Assembly (NCBI GenBank): GCA_964507445.1
Contig: CAZDQF010000004.1
Location: forward strand, 124,001-188,000
From: GCA-2683135 sp964507445
Lineage (GTDB): Bacteria > Planctomycetota > GCA-002687715
Reading direction: 5' to 3'
DNA length: 64,000 nucleotides
A program made the translations under genes and the position numbers. The stretch's first letter is position 1, and every line of letters starts with the position of its first letter. The notes beneath the pieces were generated by a model that was not told the origin of the DNA, searched no databases, and was given only the letters and a program-made list of their open reading frames with translations. This document shows positions 52,377 to 61,656 of this stretch, piece after piece.

Positions 52377-53699
52377 ATGTCGCGACATCCAACCCGCAGG
52401 TCCTTCCTGGCAGCCGGCGCCGCTGCGTCCGCTACGTTCTTCGTCCCCAAGACCTCCTGGGCCGCCGTGCGCCCTTCCCAGCGATTCCGGGTCGCCGTGG
52501 TCGGCTGCGGCGGCCGCGGCTGGCCGCTGGTCCGTGGGGCCGCGCACGAAGACGAGATCGCCGCCCTCTGTGATGTGGACCTGAAGCGGGCCGGTCGAGC
52601 CTGGAAGGCCTACCCGGACGCCAGCAAGCACCGGGACTACCGGGAGATGTTGGCATCCGCCAAGGACCTCGACGCGGTCATGGTGGGCACGCCGGATCAC
52701 ATGCACGCGCCGGTGGCGGCCGCCGCCATGAGAAAGGGGCTCCACGCCTACGTGGAGAAGCCCCTCACCTGGTCCATCGAAGAGGCCCGGGTCCTGGCCG
52801 AGCTGGCCAGACGGAAGGGCCTCGCCACCCAGATGGGCAACCAGGGCTCCGCCAGCCCGGGACTCCGGGCAGGGGTCGAGCGCTTGAGGGCGGGCGTGCT
52901 CGGGGAGGTCCGCGAGGTTCATGTGTGGACCAACCGCCCCGTGTGGCCGCAGGGGTTCACGGTGAAGGACGACGCCCACAAGGTGCCGGATCACCTGAAT
53001 TGGGACCTGTGGCTGGGTTGCGCAGTGGATCGCCCATACCACCCTTCCTATCTGCCCTTCAACTGGCGCGGCTTTCATGACTTCGGCACCGGCGCCCTGG
53101 GCGACATGGCGTGCCACACCATGAACCTGGTGTGGCGGGGTCTTGATCTCGGGACTCCGATCCGCGCCACCGTGGAGACCACGGAGCGCTTCAAGGACAC
53201 CTACCCCAAGGGCGCCAGGGTGACGCTCACGTTCCCGGAACGAGGTGACCAGCCCGCCGTGGACCTGACCTGGTGGGAGGGTTCCATGCGTCCTCCCGCG
53301 GATCTGCTGGACAAGGCCCTGGGGAAGATGGGCGGCAGCGGCACCCTGGTCATCGGCAGCAAGGGCCAGATGTTCAGCGCCAACGACTATCAGGTGAGCC
53401 AGCGGTGGCTTCCCAAGCAGCTCGGAGAGGTCAAGGTCGCGCAGACCGAACCCCGGGCGCCCCGCGGCCCGGAGCGCGGGCAGATCAAGGAGTGGCTGGA
53501 CGCGGCCAAGGCCGGCGAGCAGGCCTGGACCGACTTCTCCGTTGCCGGGCCGTTCACGGAGGCGGTCCTGGTGGGCGACCTGGCCATGCGCACCGCCCAG
53601 GCCATTCGATGGGACACGAACAAGATGGAGGCCCGAGGGCTCGACGCCGCTCGGCCTCTCGTGAGACGCAGCTACCGGAAGGGATTCGGAATCCGATGA
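52377..53699 (+). CDS. Tat-exported Gfo/Idh/MocA oxidoreductase
   Basis: A 440-residue NAD(P)-dependent sugar oxidoreductase family protein. The Tat signal TRRSFLAAGAAASATFF implies export in folded form with bound cofactor. The Rossmann motif VAVVGCGGRGWPLV and the catalytic-region EKPLTWS are visible, as is the family C-terminal domain. The stop overlaps the start of the giant ThuA/DUF1080 gene (ATGA), tying the two together. In 3-keto-glycoside pathways such oxidoreductases oxidise C3 of a sugar; that substrate is inferred. An in-frame GTG at 52371 is an alternative start. Confidence 0.88.
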   Translation: MSRHPTRRSFLAAGAAASATFFVPKTSWAAVRPSQRFRVAVVGCGGRGWPLVRGAAHEDEIAALCDVDLKRAGRAWKAYPDASKHRDYREMLASAKDLDAVMVGTPDHMHAPVAAAAMRKGLHAYVEKPLTWSIEEARVLAELARRKGLATQMGNQGSASPGLRAGVERLRAGVLGEVREVHVWTNRPVWPQGFTVKDDAHKVPDHLNWDLWLGCAVDRPYHPSYLPFNWRGFHDFGTGALGDMACHTMNLVWRGLDLGTPIRATVETTERFKDTYPKGARVTLTFPERGDQPAVDLTWWEGSMRPPADLLDKALGKMGGSGTLVIGSKGQMFSANDYQVSQRWLPKQLGEVKVAQTEPRAPRGPERGQIKEWLDAAKAGEQAWTDFSVAGPFTEAVLVGDLAMRTAQAIRWDTNKMEARGLDAARPLVRRSYRKGFGIR

Positions 53700-56600
53700 C
53701 AGCGCTGATCACCCTGCTGCTCCTGGGAGCACAGCCCACCTCCGCCGCTCCCCACGTAGTGTTCATCGTCGGCGAGAACGAGTACGGGTCCTACGAGACG
53801 GTCCCCGACTTCGCGGAGGAGCTGAAGGAGTCCCTCGGGGTCCGGACCACGATCCTGCGCTCCGACAGGCGCCGCCGCACCCTCCCTGACCTGGACGTGC
53901 TCAACGACGCCGACCTGATCTTCCTCGCGTTGCGCTTCCGCCGCGCCACGGACGAGCAGCTGGAGCGGCTCAAGGAGTGGTTCGAGGAAGGCCGCCCGGC
54001 CATCGCCCTGCGGACCACCTCCCACGCGTTCCAGGGCGAAGAGGACTGGTTCCCGCCCTTCTTCGGCGGTCACTACAAAGGCCACGCGGACAACGAAGAG
54101 GGCACCACGGCCATGGTGACGCCCGCCGCCGTCAACCACCCGGTGACCCGGGGCATGGAACGTACGGTGGATTACGGCCACGGCGGCGTCTACTTCACCC
54201 AACCGCTGGCGGACACCGCCACGGTGCTCATGCTCGGTCGCACCGGTGATCTGCCGGCGGAGCCCGTGGCGTGGACCAATCGCTACAAGCCTGACTCACG
54301 GATCCTGTACACCTCCCTCGGTTCCCGGGAGAACTTCGAGAAGAAGGCCTTCCGCCGCTTCCTCACGGGTGCCGTCCGCTGGTGCCTCGGCGACGGGGAA
54401 TTCGAGGAGCCGAAGCCCGCTCAGGCCCCCCCACCACCGACGCGCACGCCCCCCGCTGACGCAGCGGTGCTGTTCGACGGCGCCACCATGACGGGCTTCC
54501 GGCACTGGGACCCCTCCGTGCCCCCGCTCGCCATCGAGCTCGACCGACGAGCGGACACGTCCGCCGCCGGCCCCTTCTATGACGAGGCGCGGTGGCGGGT
54601 GGAGGGCGGCGCCATGGTGGCACGTCCCGGTTTCGGCGACGTCCTCTCCGATCTCCGCATGGGACACCACCACCTGCACCTCGACTTCTGGGTCCCGCCG
54701 TCTCCCGACTGGGTCACGGAGCGCTTCCGTGGACGAGGTGGGGTCTATCTCGGCGGCTTGGTGGAGCTGGAGATCGCTGACCATATCAACGAGCCCATGT
54801 CGGATCTGGCCCTGGGCTCCATCTTGGGCGAGAAGGGGCCCGACGCCGCCGTCGGCAAGCCGGCGGGTCAATGGCAGAGCCTGGATGTGGCCTACCGACA
54901 CGACGAAGGGGAGCCGGCCCGCGCCACCGTGTGGCTGAACGGTGTCCGTATCCATGACGACGTCACCCTCCCCGAACGCACCCCGGGCGGCTTCCTGGAT
55001 GTGCACGAGGACGAAGGAGACGGGCCCGGCAGCGAACGTGGACGCAAGCAGTGGGACCCGGAGACGTCACGCCGCGATCTGGACCTGGGCAAGGGCCGCT
55101 TCACCTGGGTGTCCCGATTCCGCACACAAGACGGGGGCACCTTGTTGTCCAAGTCTCCCCGCCGCGGAGAGTGGCGCCCCAACGCGAAGGCCCTGTTCGT
55201 CCGCGGCGGTCGCCTCGTCTACGACATCGGATGGGTCGGCGCCATCACCTCCCGAACCGCGGTCGCGGACGGCAGGTGGCACCACGCCGCCCTCACCTAC
55301 AGGGACGGCGCAGCCCGGCTGTACGTGGACGGTAAACTCGAGGCGACGCGGGAGGGGTTCACCGCCCCGGATGAAGGGGAGCACGTGCTCAAGGCGGGCG
55401 CCGCGTCCACCAACTTCGCCGGACGCTTCACCGGGGACATCGAGTACGCGGCCCACATCGCCGAGAGCCTGGACGACGAGGCCATCGCCAGCATCGCCAG
55501 GACCAACACCCTCCCCCAAGACGCCGCCGTCTATCGCGACGCCAGGCAGCCGGCCACCACCCCCGCCACCATCCCCCTCAACGGAGTCCGCGGCCCCCTG
55601 CGACTGCAGGCTGACAGCGCCGAGATCCGCTTCGCCAACATCTGGGTCCGCCCCCTGGCGGATGTAGATCACCGCACCATGATCGCGGGCTTCGGAGACG
55701 CGGCCTACGCCCGGGGCGCGACGGTGTATCAGCAACGATGCTTCGAGTGTCACGGAGAGGGCTTCAAGAAGGACAACCCGGCGGCCCGCAACTTCATGCA
55801 GGACCCGCTGAAGTACGGCGCCGACCCCCACGCCATGTGGCGCACCATGACCTACGGGTCCATGAACATGCCGCCGCAGACCCTGCTCTCGCCGCAGGAG
55901 CGCTACGACGCCATCCACTACGTGCGCGAGCGGTTCTTCAAGGACAAGAACCCCTCCCAGTACTTCAAGGTGACCCAGGCTTACCTGGACAAGCTCCCCG
56001 TAGGCATGCCGCCTCGGGAAGCCGAGGACCCGGCCGGCGCCGCTGACGCCCCGGCGCGGGACTACGGTCCGGCCCTGGCGTCCCAGCTGCAGAGCGGGAT
56101 CTCCAGCGCCTTCACCGTGCGCACGGCTGACCAGGTGGCGGTGTCCTACGACCTGCACCGCATGACGGTCACCGGGGCGTGGTTTGACGGGTTCCTGGAT
56201 CTCAGCGAGACCCAGCATCACAAGCTACGCGGAGAGGGTCAGCCCGAGCCCAAGGGCCGTGAGCTCAAGGGCCTGGGCACCTGGGAGTGGGCCCACGGCA
56301 AGGACGAGCGCTTCGGCGACCCGGAGGGGCAGCTGCCCCGGGCTCCCCTGCCCCCGGACCTGGTGCGTCATCGCGGTCACTACTTCCACGGCCGCGACAC
56401 GGTCATCTCCTACGACATCGACAACCGCAACGTCATGGAGGTCCCCGGCTCCGTCCGCGCCGGGGATCACGTCATCGTGACCCAGACCCTGCGCGTCGCG
56501 CCTGGGCCCAACGACCTGCTCCTGTGCGTGGCCGAGCTCGAGCGTCACCCCGATGGGATCCACGCCGTCCTCCCGTTCGATCTGAAGCACACCGTGGGGG

Positions 56601-58273
56601 TCTGGGAGCAGGAGGGCCCCATCACCGGTCACCTGGCCCTGGCGGCGGGAGCCCGCGGCTCTCTCGGCGTCGGCTCGTTCGTCGCCGCCGGCGCCGCCGG
56701 CGATGTCTCGGAGCTGGAGTGGGGGATCGACGACAACCGCCTCGTCCTGCGCTTCCCCGCGTCGGACAAGCCGCAGGTGGTGCGGGTCCTCCGCCGGGCG
56801 GGCAAGGGCACGGAGGACCTCAACCGGTTCACCGCCGCCCTGGAGCTGGCCCAGGGGCAGCAGGTCGTGGACCCCATGACCCTCACCCGCGGCGGCCCCC
56901 CGCGGTGGGGCGACGGCATCGTCACCACCGGAGAGGTCGCGGCGGAGTCCGCCAACGGCTACGCCCTGGATCGCATCCGGCTACCGGAGCCCAACCCGTT
57001 CAACTCCTGGATGAAGCTCTCCGCCCTCGACTTCTTCCCGGACGGCACCGCCGCCGTCTCCACCTACGGCGGCGACATCTGGCTGGTGTCCGGGCTCGAC
57101 GCGGACCTGAAGGAGGTCACGTGGCGGCGGTTCGCCACGGGCATGTTCGAGCCCCTGGGCGTGAAGGTCATCGACGGCAAGGTGCTGGTGACCGCGCGGG
57201 ACCGTCTCATCCGATTGCACGACCTGAACGATGACGGAGAGGCGGACTTCTACGAGACCTTCCTCGCCGATCACGACGTGTCCCGGGGCTTCCACGCCTT
57301 CAACTTCGACCTCAACACGGACCGCGCCGGCAACCTCTACTACGTGAAGCCCGGGCAGTACACGGACTACCCGCTGGGAGGAGCGGTGGTCCGCGTCGCC
57401 CCGGACGGCTCGTCCTCCGAGCGGGTGTGCAGCGGCTTCCGCGTCCCCAACGGCATGTCCATCGGCCCGGACGACTCCATCTACGTCACCGACAACCAGG
57501 GCAACTGGATGCCCGCGGGGAAGATCTCCAAGGTGAAGGCGGGCGGGTTCTACGGCTACGGCGGGCACCTGAAGCAGCGCCCCAAGACCTTCGACCACCC
57601 CATGATCTGGTTCCCACAGGAGTTCGACAACTCCTGCGGCAGCCAGGTCTTCGCCATGGACCCGAGGTTCGGCCCCCTGACGGGGAAGATGATCCACACC
57701 AGCTACGGCCGCGGGTGGATCTACTGGGTGATGGAGCACGAGGTGGACGGGGTCGCTCAGGCCGCCGCCTGCCGGTTCCCGTTCCAGTGCGAGTCCGGGG
57801 TCATGCGCATCCGACAGGGCCCCCACGACGGCGCCGTCTACGCCACGGGCCTGCGAGGCTGGGACACCTTCGTCAAGAAGGACGGCTGCTTCGACCGGGT
57901 CCGACCCACGGGCGGGTCCTCATGCCACCTGGTGGACTGGAGGGTGGAGCAGGACGGCATCCGCCTCACCTACTCCACGGCCCTCGACGAGGACAGCGCC
58001 GGAGCTCCGGGCAACTGGAAGCTCAGACACTGGAACTACCGCTGGACCCCTGGCTACGGATCTCCCAAGCTCAAGCCCAGCGACGGGGAGAAGGGGACGG
58101 AGCCCCTGCCGGTGCAGGCGGCCACGGTGAGCGCCGACGGGCGGACCGTGAAGCTGGCCATCCCGGGCCTGAAGCCCGTGCATCAGGTCTGGGTCCAACC
58201 CGACGTGAAGCGCGGCGACGGCACCCCGCTGAAGGACCAGATCTACCTGACCGTCAACAAGGTGCCGCGTTAG
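53696..58273 (+). CDS. Giant secreted ThuA-DUF1080(LamG)-cytochrome c-PVC dehydrogenase protein
   Basis: A 1,525-residue exported protein (short signal MTALITLLLLGAQPTSAA). Order: a ThuA-like domain (about 18-240, HVVFIVGENEYGSYETV ... VRWCLGDGEF); the first part of a DUF1080/3-keto-disaccharide hydrolase domain (254-455); a LamG/concanavalin domain (about 459-605, WHHAALTYRDGAARLYVDGK); the end of DUF1080 (625-655, IRFANIWVRPL); a cytochrome c heme site CFECH (682-686); a DUF6797-like middle (about 810-1070); and a C-terminal PVC-type beta-propeller dehydrogenase (1080-1525). It starts with ATGA on the oxidoreductase stop. The frame is open further upstream only because it overlaps that gene. 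Confidence 0.85.
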   Translation: MTALITLLLLGAQPTSAAPHVVFIVGENEYGSYETVPDFAEELKESLGVRTTILRSDRRRRTLPDLDVLNDADLIFLALRFRRATDEQLERLKEWFEEGRPAIALRTTSHAFQGEEDWFPPFFGGHYKGHADNEEGTTAMVTPAAVNHPVTRGMERTVDYGHGGVYFTQPLADTATVLMLGRTGDLPAEPVAWTNRYKPDSRILYTSLGSRENFEKKAFRRFLTGAVRWCLGDGEFEEPKPAQAPPPPTRTPPADAAVLFDGATMTGFRHWDPSVPPLAIELDRRADTSAAGPFYDEARWRVEGGAMVARPGFGDVLSDLRMGHHHLHLDFWVPPSPDWVTERFRGRGGVYLGGLVELEIADHINEPMSDLALGSILGEKGPDAAVGKPAGQWQSLDVAYRHDEGEPARATVWLNGVRIHDDVTLPERTPGGFLDVHEDEGDGPGSERGRKQWDPETSRRDLDLGKGRFTWVSRFRTQDGGTLLSKSPRRGEWRPNAKALFVRGGRLVYDIGWVGAITSRTAVADGRWHHAALTYRDGAARLYVDGKLEATREGFTAPDEGEHVLKAGAASTNFAGRFTGDIEYAAHIAESLDDEAIASIARTNTLPQDAAVYRDARQPATTPATIPLNGVRGPLRLQADSAEIRFANIWVRPLADVDHRTMIAGFGDAAYARGATVYQQRCFECHGEGFKKDNPAARNFMQDPLKYGADPHAMWRTMTYGSMNMPPQTLLSPQERYDAIHYVRERFFKDKNPSQYFKVTQAYLDKLPVGMPPREAEDPAGAADAPARDYGPALASQLQSGISSAFTVRTADQVAVSYDLHRMTVTGAWFDGFLDLSETQHHKLRGEGQPEPKGRELKGLGTWEWAHGKDERFGDPEGQLPRAPLPPDLVRHRGHYFHGRDTVISYDIDNRNVMEVPGSVRAGDHVIVTQTLRVAPGPNDLLLCVAELERHPDGIHAVLPFDLKHTVGVWEQEGPITGHLALAAGARGSLGVGSFVAAGAAGDVSELEWGIDDNRLVLRFPASDKPQVVRVLRRAGKGTEDLNRFTAALELAQGQQVVDPMTLTRGGPPRWGDGIVTTGEVAAESANGYALDRIRLPEPNPFNSWMKLSALDFFPDGTAAVSTYGGDIWLVSGLDADLKEVTWRRFATGMFEPLGVKVIDGKVLVTARDRLIRLHDLNDDGEADFYETFLADHDVSRGFHAFNFDLNTDRAGNLYYVKPGQYTDYPLGGAVVRVAPDGSSSERVCSGFRVPNGMSIGPDDSIYVTDNQGNWMPAGKISKVKAGGFYGYGGHLKQRPKTFDHPMIWFPQEFDNSCGSQVFAMDPRFGPLTGKMIHTSYGRGWIYWVMEHEVDGVAQAAACRFPFQCESGVMRIRQGPHDGAVYATGLRGWDTFVKKDGCFDRVRPTGGSSCHLVDWRVEQDGIRLTYSTALDEDSAGAPGNWKLRHWNYRWTPGYGSPKLKPSDGEKGTEPLPVQAATVSADGRTVKLAIPGLKPVHQVWVQPDVKRGDGTPLKDQIYLTVNKVPR

Positions 58274-58291
58274 GCGCGAACGGGTCCGGCG

Positions 58292-59437
58292 TCACGCCTC
58301 GGCGCCGGTCTCCGTCCACTGCCCGGTCCGAGCGGACTCCAGGACGGCGTCGCACACCTTCTGGGTCTGCAGGGCGTCACGGAAGGTGGGGGCCGCGGGC
58401 TCCCCCTTCCCGAGCCCTTCGATGAAGTCCGCCACCTGGTGCACGAAGGTGTGCTCGTAGCCGATCTGCAACCCCGGCACCCACCACTTGTCCATGTAGG
58501 GCATGTCCCCGTCAGTGACGTGGATGGAACGCCATCCGCGCACCACCGAGTCATCGCTGTGGTCGAAGTACTGCAGCCGGTGAAGGTCGTGAAGGTCCCA
58601 CGAGATCGAGGCCTTCTCACCGTTGATCTCGAAGGTGTACAGGGCCTTGTGACCGCGGGCGTAGCGGGTCGACTCGAAGGTGGCGAGGGAGCCGTTGCCG
58701 AACCGCCCGAGGAACGCGCAGGCGTCGTCGATGGTCACCTCCTCCACCTCACCGGTGAGGTTGTGCATGCGCTCGGTGATGAAGGTCTCGGTCATGGCGT
58801 TGACCTTGGCGAGGCCGCCGTTGAGCCACATGGCGGTGTCGATGCAGTGGGCCAGCAGATCGCCGGTGACGCCGCTGCCGGCCGCCGCCGCGTCGAGGCG
58901 CCACAGCCCCTCGCCCCCCTGAGGCAGCTCCGAGGAGATGGTCCAGTCCTGGAGGAACACGGAGCGGTAGTGGAAGATCTTCCCCAAGCGCCCTTCGTCG
59001 ATGAGCTGCTTGGCCAGGGTCACCGCCGGCACGCGCCGGTAGTTGTACCAGACCATGTTGGCGACCCCGGCGGCCTCCACCGCGCGGCACATCTCCTCCC
59101 CGTCCTCCGCGTTCATGGACAGGGGCTTCTCGCACAGGATCATCTTGCCCGCGGCGGCCGCCGCCAGGGCGATCTCCTTGTGCAGGTTGTTGGGCGTGCA
59201 GATGTCGATGGCGTCGATGTCGTCGCGCTCGATCAGCTTGCGCCAATCCGTCTCGACGGACTCGTAGCCCCAGTTGGCCGCGAACTCCTTCGCCCGTTTC
59301 TCGTCGCGCGCGCAGGCGGCCTTGAGGACGGGGGTGCAGTCCAGGTCGAAGAAGTTCGCCACCTTGCGGTAGGCGTTGGAGTGGGCGCGGCCCATGAAGC
59401 CGTACCCGATCATGCCGATGTTCAGTGCCTTGGACAT
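58292..59437 (-). CDS. Gfo/Idh/MocA oxidoreductase, cytosolic
   Basis: A 381-residue enzyme of the same superfamily as 52377-53699 but without an export signal. It shows IGMIGYGFMGRAHSNAYRKV, the catalytic-region EKPLSMNAEDGEEM and the C-terminal alpha/beta domain with FHYRSVFLQDW. AAGGAACG lies upstream of the ATG. It is the last gene of a minus-strand group with a sugar isomerase-like gene and an SDR gene. An inositol- or sugar-dehydrogenase role is inferred. Confidence 0.9.
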   Translation of the reverse strand: MSKALNIGMIGYGFMGRAHSNAYRKVANFFDLDCTPVLKAACARDEKRAKEFAANWGYESVETDWRKLIERDDIDAIDICTPNNLHKEIALAAAAAGKMILCEKPLSMNAEDGEEMCRAVEAAGVANMVWYNYRRVPAVTLAKQLIDEGRLGKIFHYRSVFLQDWTISSELPQGGEGLWRLDAAAAGSGVTGDLLAHCIDTAMWLNGGLAKVNAMTETFITERMHNLTGEVEEVTIDDACAFLGRFGNGSLATFESTRYARGHKALYTFEINGEKASISWDLHDLHRLQYFDHSDDSVVRGWRSIHVTDGDMPYMDKWWVPGLQIGYEHTFVHQVADFIEGLGKGEPAAPTFRDALQTQKVCDAVLESARTGQWTETGAEA

Positions 59438-59486
59438 CTATCGTTCCTTGGTGAAGGGAGTGGGCTTCGAGGTCCGACGAGTCCGG

Positions 59487-60527
59487 TCAGGACCAGCCGT
59501 GGGCCTCACGAACGCCGACCATGCCTGCGAGGATCTTGTTCCAGGTGTCCTGCTCGGTCATGACCGCGTTCTCGAACATGCAGCCGTCCCAGCAGATGTG
59601 CTGGATGCCCCGGGCGGGGGCGTCCTGCAGCCAGGTGCCGGCGTGCTTGACCACGTCCAGGCGTCCCCCGGGCTGATCGATGGGGCAGTGCTTGCCCGTG
59701 GCGTCGTGGGAGCCGCTGCCGTGCACCGTACCGTCGCTCTGGCTGATGTGGACGTCGATGGTCCAGGGGCGCAGGGCGTCGCCGACCGTGGCCCAGGCCT
59801 GGTCCAGCTGCTCGTCGCTGAACTCTCCCTCCAGCAAGGCATCCTCGCCGGCGGCGTTGCGCCCCAGCAGGAACGTCAACACGTGGGACATGTCCGCCTG
59901 GAAGCCGAGGGTGTCCTTGCGATCCACCCGCTCGAACACGTCCAGCATCTTGCGCCAGCTGTGCATGCCGCCCCAGCACACCTCACCCTCCGCAGCGAGC
60001 CGCTCGCCGTGATCGGCGGCGATGTCGCAGGCCTTCTGGAAGGTGTCCACGATCCTCGCCGTGTTGGCGTCCGGGTCTTCCATCCAGTCCGCGACCCCCG
60101 ACGCGGAGTCGATGCGCACCACGCCGTAAGGACGGGCGCCCATCTCCTTGAGCTTCTGGGCGATGGCGCAGGCCTTGCGCACCTGGGTCAGGAAGTTGGC
60201 CCGCTCCTCCTCCGTACCCATGGCGGGGCCGCCGCCGGTGGGGCCCCACACGGGCGCCACGACCGAGCCGATGGCGAAGCCCATGCCGCCGATCTTGTCC
60301 GCCAGGGCCTTCAGGTCGTCATCCGTGATGTCGATGTCCGTGTGCGGGTCGAACAGGAACAGGTCCACGCCGTCGAACTTGACGCCGTCCACCTCCGCCT
60401 TGGCGGTCATGTCCAGCATGGTGTCGAGGCTGATGGGCGGCTCCTGGCCTTCATCGTGGCCCTTGCCCACGAGACCGGGCCACATGGCGTTGTGGAGCTT
60501 GGGGAAGGTGTTGCCTGATGCGCTCAT
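59487..60527 (-). CDS. Sugar phosphate isomerase/epimerase (xylose isomerase-like TIM barrel)
   Basis: A 346-residue AP-endonuclease-2/xylose isomerase-like barrel. Strands and metal-binding residues are placed as usual: KFDGVDLFLFDPH, a later VRIDSAS, LGFQADMSHV and WTIDVHISQSDG. AGGAAG lies upstream of the ATG. It lies between SDR and Gfo/Idh genes, which supports a keto-sugar isomerisation step. Confidence 0.85.
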   Translation of the reverse strand: MSASGNTFPKLHNAMWPGLVGKGHDEGQEPPISLDTMLDMTAKAEVDGVKFDGVDLFLFDPHTDIDITDDDLKALADKIGGMGFAIGSVVAPVWGPTGGGPAMGTEEERANFLTQVRKACAIAQKLKEMGARPYGVVRIDSASGVADWMEDPDANTARIVDTFQKACDIAADHGERLAAEGEVCWGGMHSWRKMLDVFERVDRKDTLGFQADMSHVLTFLLGRNAAGEDALLEGEFSDEQLDQAWATVGDALRPWTIDVHISQSDGTVHGSGSHDATGKHCPIDQPGGRLDVVKHAGTWLQDAPARGIQHICWDGCMFENAVMTEQDTWNKILAGMVGVREAHGWS

Positions 60528-60717
60528 GTCTGCTTCCTGGGTTCTTCAGGACCGGGTCGGCCGTCGGCGCCCGTCGAGGGCGTGCACGGGACGCGCACGG
60601 GGCTCCGCTCACCCGACCCCTTGTCATGGAAATCGATGCCACCGGTGACCCTGGGGGGTCGCCCGGGCAGGGCAGGCTACCACAGGCACGCCGGACGGTG
60701 GCCCCGCGCGACGGCGG

Positions 60718-61470
60718 TCAGTAGGTGGCGCGGCCGCCGGAGATGTCGAAGCAGGCGCCGGTGGCGAAGCCGCAGTCCTCGCTGGCCAGGTAGTGCACCA
60801 ACGCCGCCACTTCCTCGGGCCGACCGGTGCGTCCCACGGGGATCTTGGACACCATGTAGTCGATGGTCTCCTGGGACACCTGATCCAGCATGGGGGTCTG
60901 GATCACCGCCGGGGCGATGCAGTTGACGCGGACGCCGGTGTCCGCGACCTCCTTGCCCAGAGACTTGGTCATGCCGATGACCCCGGCCTTGGACGCGGAG
61001 TAGGGCCCGAGCTTGGGGTTCCCTTCCTTGCCAGCGATGGACGCGATGTTGACGATGCGCCCGTAGTCCTGGGAGCGCATCGGACGCAGAGCCTCCCGGT
61101 TGCACAGCCACACACCGGTCAGGTTCACGTCCAGGACCTGCCGCCACTCCTCCGCCGAGGTCTCCCAGGCGAAGGCGTTGCGGCCGACGATGCCGGCGGA
61201 GCAGACCAGGATGTGATAGCCCCCCAGCTCCGCCACCACCCGATCCGTGGCCGCCGCCACCTGCTCATCGCAGGTCACGTCCAGGCCGCAGCCCATGGTG
61301 CGCGCGCCGGTGGAGGCGGCGATGGAAGCGGCCGCCTCCTCACACTCCGCGGCGTCCAGGTCCCACACCGCCACCGCCGCACCCGCGCGCCCGAGACGCT
61401 CCGCCACTGCGAGACCGATACCTCGAATCCCACCGGTCACCACCGCCACCTTGCCTGCCAGATCGAACAT
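60718..61470 (-). CDS. SDR-family dehydrogenase (FabG-like)
   Basis: A 250-residue short-chain dehydrogenase with TGGIRGIG as the cofactor loop, SIAGKEGNPKLGPYSASKAG carrying the catalytic Ser-Tyr-Lys (YxxxK), and VNCIAPAVIQTPM. I use the ATG at 61470, which has GGAG six bases upstream, rather than the ATG two codons before. It heads the minus-strand group with the isomerase and Gfo/Idh genes, so a sugar or polyol dehydrogenase is likelier than fatty acid synthesis. Confidence 0.9.
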   Translation of the reverse strand: MFDLAGKVAVVTGGIRGIGLAVAERLGRAGAAVAVWDLDAAECEEAAASIAASTGARTMGCGLDVTCDEQVAAATDRVVAELGGYHILVCSAGIVGRNAFAWETSAEEWRQVLDVNLTGVWLCNREALRPMRSQDYGRIVNIASIAGKEGNPKLGPYSASKAGVIGMTKSLGKEVADTGVRVNCIAPAVIQTPMLDQVSQETIDYMVSKIPVGRTGRPEEVAALVHYLASEDCGFATGACFDISGGRATY

Positions 61471-61656
61471 GGCCATCTCCGCTCCGCGCCCCGCCCGAAC
61501 CGGAACGAGGGGCCACGGATCCTCTCAGGGGCTCCCTGGTTCGTCAAAGCGACAGGCCCTGCCCCCTCTCCTCAGTCACCGCTCGCCTTTTTCTTGAAAC
61601 ACCTGGCCGTCCAGCACCAAGCACCCCCGCGGACCTCAAGAACCAAGGAGATCATC

